Origin: Anaerobacillus sp.
Lineage (GTDB): Bacteria > Bacillota > Bacilli > Bacillales_H > Anaerobacillaceae
Direction: 5' to 3'
Length of the DNA stretch: 14,754 nt
NCBI GenBank assembly: GCA_007120055.1
Contig: SKOL01000174.1
Span: 1 to 14,754 of the forward strand
Every line of letters begins with the position of its first letter. Within the stretch, counting starts at the first letter, position 1. This document shows, piece by piece, positions 12,756 to 14,754 of the stretch. The notes beneath the pieces were generated by a model, which was given only the letters and a program-made list of their open reading frames with translations, was not told where the DNA came from and made no database searches. The translations under genes and the position numbers were made by a program.

Positions 12756-14358
12756 ATTTAGCCCCCACTTTCCTTTTCATTGGAATTTGCAGCGTAAAGT
12801 CTGTCCCTTGTTCTCTCTCACTTTTTATATCTATTTTCCCTTCAACACGATCAATAATTGCTTTTATTAGGAAAAGGCCAATACCTCTGCCCTCATTTCC
12901 CTTTGTTGAAAACCCTCTATTAAAAATCTTATTTTTAATTTTTTCTGGGATTCCTTCACCGTTGTCACTTATTTTTATCGTTAAAAATTCCTCTCCTTCT
13001 TTAATTGAAAATAAAATTTGTTTGGTAGCCTCATTTGTATCTACCAAGGCATCGATACTATTATCAAGTAAGTTCCCGCATATAATCACTAAGTCATGAA
13101 TGGTCGTACCTTCTGGATAATTAATAAAAACACTATCATAATCGAAATTCAACTGAATACCCAACTCTTTACAACGGCTGTGCTTCCCTAAGAGTAGCCC
13201 CGCTAAACTATCATCATGAATTTGCCTAGTAATTAACGTCGTAAGTTCAGAATGCTCTTCTGACAACTCAAATATATAATCTAACGCTTTTTTTCCTTGA
13301 TCTAATTGAATTAAACCAGCAATAGTATGAAGCTTATTAGAATATTCGTGTGTTTGTACCCTTAGTGCATCGACAAAAGCTTGAACACCTGTAAGCTCTT
13401 GAGCTAACCTCGTTACTTCCGTTTTATCCTGGAAAATAGCTACAGCTCCAATGGTTTTCCCTTGTAATTTTATAGGGATTCTATTACTCAAAATTGCTCT
13501 ATCCTGAATAAAAAACTCTCGCTGTAACAACGGTTTTTGTATATTTAATACTTCAGGCAGTCTCGTATCCGGAATTACCTCTTGTATTTTACGACCAACC
13601 ACATCACCTTTAGCATTAACAATTTCCTTAGCAGATTGATTAATAACAGTAATTTTTTCGTCTTGATCAATCGCAATAACGCCATCTCTAATTGCATTAA
13701 AGGTTGCTGTACGTTCCACTAATACTCTTGCCAATTGATCAGGTTCGATATGAAACGTTTGTTTTTTTATGTGGTTTGCTAACAACCAAGCACCCCACAT
13801 ACCAAAAATGGAAGCGATAACAAAAACTCCTACCATAGAATTACCTATATCGATCATTAGTTCCTTTAAAGTAGGTAACACATTACCAACAACTACTACA
13901 CCTACTTGCTCACTATTTTCATTAATGATCGGAACAAACGAGCGAACCGTATAACCGTTTTCCCCTATCGCTTTTGATGTATAAATATGTTCTGAAAAAG
14001 CTGGGTCTTCGTCCCCACCATAAAACGTCGTTCCAATTCGCTCTTTGATCGGGTGAGTTAACCTAATACGATCCATATTTAATATGACGATATAATCTGC
14101 GTTATTTATAACTCGAATCTTTTCAGCAATCGGCTGTAAAACTTCTGATGCATTTATCTTGTTAATTTCATCTTGAACGGTTTTATACTGCGCTACTAAT
14201 TGAGCAGTAATTAACGTTGTTTGTGAAAGTTCTTCTTCCTTTTTCTCGGCCATATAGCCTAAAAGAATAATTCCACCAACTAATAATGAGAAAATAACTA
14301 TTCCTACAGACAGAAATGTAATTTTCCAACGTATCGGCAAATTTCTAAAACTATTCAA
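12739..14358 (-). CDS. dctS: DctS, DcuS/CitA-type sensor histidine kinase
   Basis: A 539-residue membrane kinase: helix 1 at about 13-35, an extracytoplasmic PDC/Cache domain (36-170), helix 2 (172-194), a PAS domain (about 213-320), a SpoOB-type dimerisation segment with H337 in RVQTHEYSNKLHTIAG, and an ATPase domain with N-box GNLLDNSIDAL (428-438), DNGEGIP (465-471) and GRGIGLFLIK (490-499). In the sensor domain R99, H102, R139 and F141 have exactly the spacing of the ligand residues R107, H110, R147 and F149 of E. coli DcuS, which supports C4-dicarboxylate or citrate-like ligands. The start codon is TTG (14358-14356) with GGAGG nine bases upstream. It is the first gene of the operon; the 240 bp upstream are A/T-rich and I could not fix a promoter. 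Confidence 0.93.
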   Translation of the reverse strand: MNSFRNLPIRWKITFLSVGIVIFSLLVGGIILLGYMAEKKEEELSQTTLITAQLVAQYKTVQDEINKINASEVLQPIAEKIRVINNADYIVILNMDRIRLTHPIKERIGTTFYGGDEDPAFSEHIYTSKAIGENGYTVRSFVPIINENSEQVGVVVVGNVLPTLKELMIDIGNSMVGVFVIASIFGMWGAWLLANHIKKQTFHIEPDQLARVLVERTATFNAIRDGVIAIDQDEKITVINQSAKEIVNAKGDVVGRKIQEVIPDTRLPEVLNIQKPLLQREFFIQDRAILSNRIPIKLQGKTIGAVAIFQDKTEVTRLAQELTGVQAFVDALRVQTHEYSNKLHTIAGLIQLDQGKKALDYIFELSEEHSELTTLITRQIHDDSLAGLLLGKHSRCKELGIQLNFDYDSVFINYPEGTTIHDLVIICGNLLDNSIDALVDTNEATKQILFSIKEGEEFLTIKISDNGEGIPEKIKNKIFNRGFSTKGNEGRGIGLFLIKAIIDRVEGKIDIKSEREQGTDFTLQIPMKRKVGAKYEAAK

Positions 14359-14510
14359 ACGTTGCTGCCTCCATATTCAAAACTTAGCTACAATAGCCAA
14401 TAGATTTTATAATCGGACTTTTTAGAAAATATTTATAGTTTTAATATAACATAAAATTATGAAATACAATTAAATAAGAAGGAATTAGTTAAAAAAATCT
14501 TATTAAATAG

Positions 14511-14587
14511 ATACAAACCCTCATGAAAATGCATCGTCACCAACTCACATGTAAAGTTGGACGAGGTCCTAACCAACAAACCAACTA
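14511..14587. repeat. TCATG motif plus A/C-rich tract, copy 4
   Basis: ATACAAACCC-TCATG (14511-14524) begins a stretch resembling 10653-10720, including GTCCTAACCAAC; the A/C tract itself is 14569-14587. It lies directly beyond the T run of the tRNA terminator. Confidence 0.5.
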
Positions 14588-14592
14588 GCATA

Positions 14593-14621
14593 CAAAAAAA
14601 ACCTTAGGAACAATCCTAAAG
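14593..14621 (-). terminator. Terminator after the Arg tRNA
   Basis: CTTTAGGA (14621-14614) and TCCTAAGG (14609-14602) form a short stem with a 4-base loop, followed on the minus strand by TTTTTTTT. It lies about 20 bp beyond the tRNA 3' end. Confidence 0.85.
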
Positions 14622-14640
14622 TCTTAATAATTTTTATGTA

Positions 14641-14715
14641 TGGCGCGCCCACCAGGATTCGAACCCAGAATCCGAGAGCCGAAATCTCGTGTGATATCCA
14701 TTTCACTATAGGCGC
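14641..14715 (-). tRNA. tRNA-Arg (anticodon UCG), with encoded CCA
   Basis: The acceptor stem GCGCCTA pairs with TGGGCGC, followed by discriminator G and CCA. The D arm is GTGA-AATGGATA-TCAC, with A after GG as in arginine tRNAs. The anticodon arm is CGAGA-TTTCGGC-TCTCG: U33 precedes the anticodon TCG, which reads CGA codons. The T arm is CTGGG-TTCGAAT-CCTGG with two G-T pairs, and the variable region has four bases. All four arms fold, so it should be functional. A terminator follows; no other tRNA is seen in the window. Confidence 0.93.
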
Positions 14716-14754
14716 TCACTTAATAATGCTAAATTAATATAACATTTATACAAT

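Overview
The window is AT-rich, low-GC Gram-positive DNA. Strong purine-rich ribosome binding sites, lipoprotein signal peptides, an encoded tRNA CCA end and gene order all point to the Bacillaceae (a Bacillus or alkaliphilic Bacillus relative). Almost every gene is on the minus strand; the one exception is a 30-residue membrane protein at 2406-2498.

Layout from low to high coordinate: (1) the 5' part of a MarR-family regulator runs off the left edge (1-274). (2) 502-6508 matches the Bacillus subtilis artPQR-yqjABCDE chromosomal order read backwards: yqjE (M20 peptidase), yqjC (methylmalonyl-CoA epimerase-like), yqjB (L,D-transpeptidase), yqjA (aromatic acid exporter-like), then the amino acid ABC importer artR, artQ, artP. 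The carboxylase gene yqjD is missing from its expected place, and a Prli42-like mini-protein sits between yqjB and yqjC on the other strand. (3) 6931-10388 holds a TRAP transporter of the TAXI class: a fused DctQ-DctM permease and its lipoprotein binding subunit, separated by about 1 kb of start-to-start intergenic structure. (4) 10993-14358 is a tight operon, dctS-dctR-dctB: a DcuS/CitA-type sensor kinase, its response regulator and a DctP-like binding protein that acts as a co-sensor in B. subtilis. (5) An Arg tRNA (anticodon UCG) closes the window at 14641-14715.

How they may work together: DctB and DctS would detect C4-dicarboxylates outside the cell, DctR would respond, and the nearest possible target is the TAXI TRAP importer, whose binding-protein gene has a promoter embedded in a 10-bp inverted repeat. 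The artPQR promoter is also overlaid by a palindrome and an ARG-box-like site.

The most unusual content is between genes. Three copies of a 116-120 bp element (8924-9042, 9166-9281, 10848-10967) have terminal inverted repeats, an internal hairpin that keeps pairing despite base changes, and each is flanked by its own 4-bp direct repeat (AGGT, TTAT, TAGT). This is good evidence for a non-autonomous mobile element (MITE) that has moved into the TRAP region three times. A second hairpin repeat (two copies), a short motif family around ACAAAACC-TCATG (five copies) and A/C-only tracts next to gene 3' ends (four copies) add to a repeat-rich intergenic landscape. I could not run any database or folding search; names rest on recognisable motifs, remembered family sequences and synteny.
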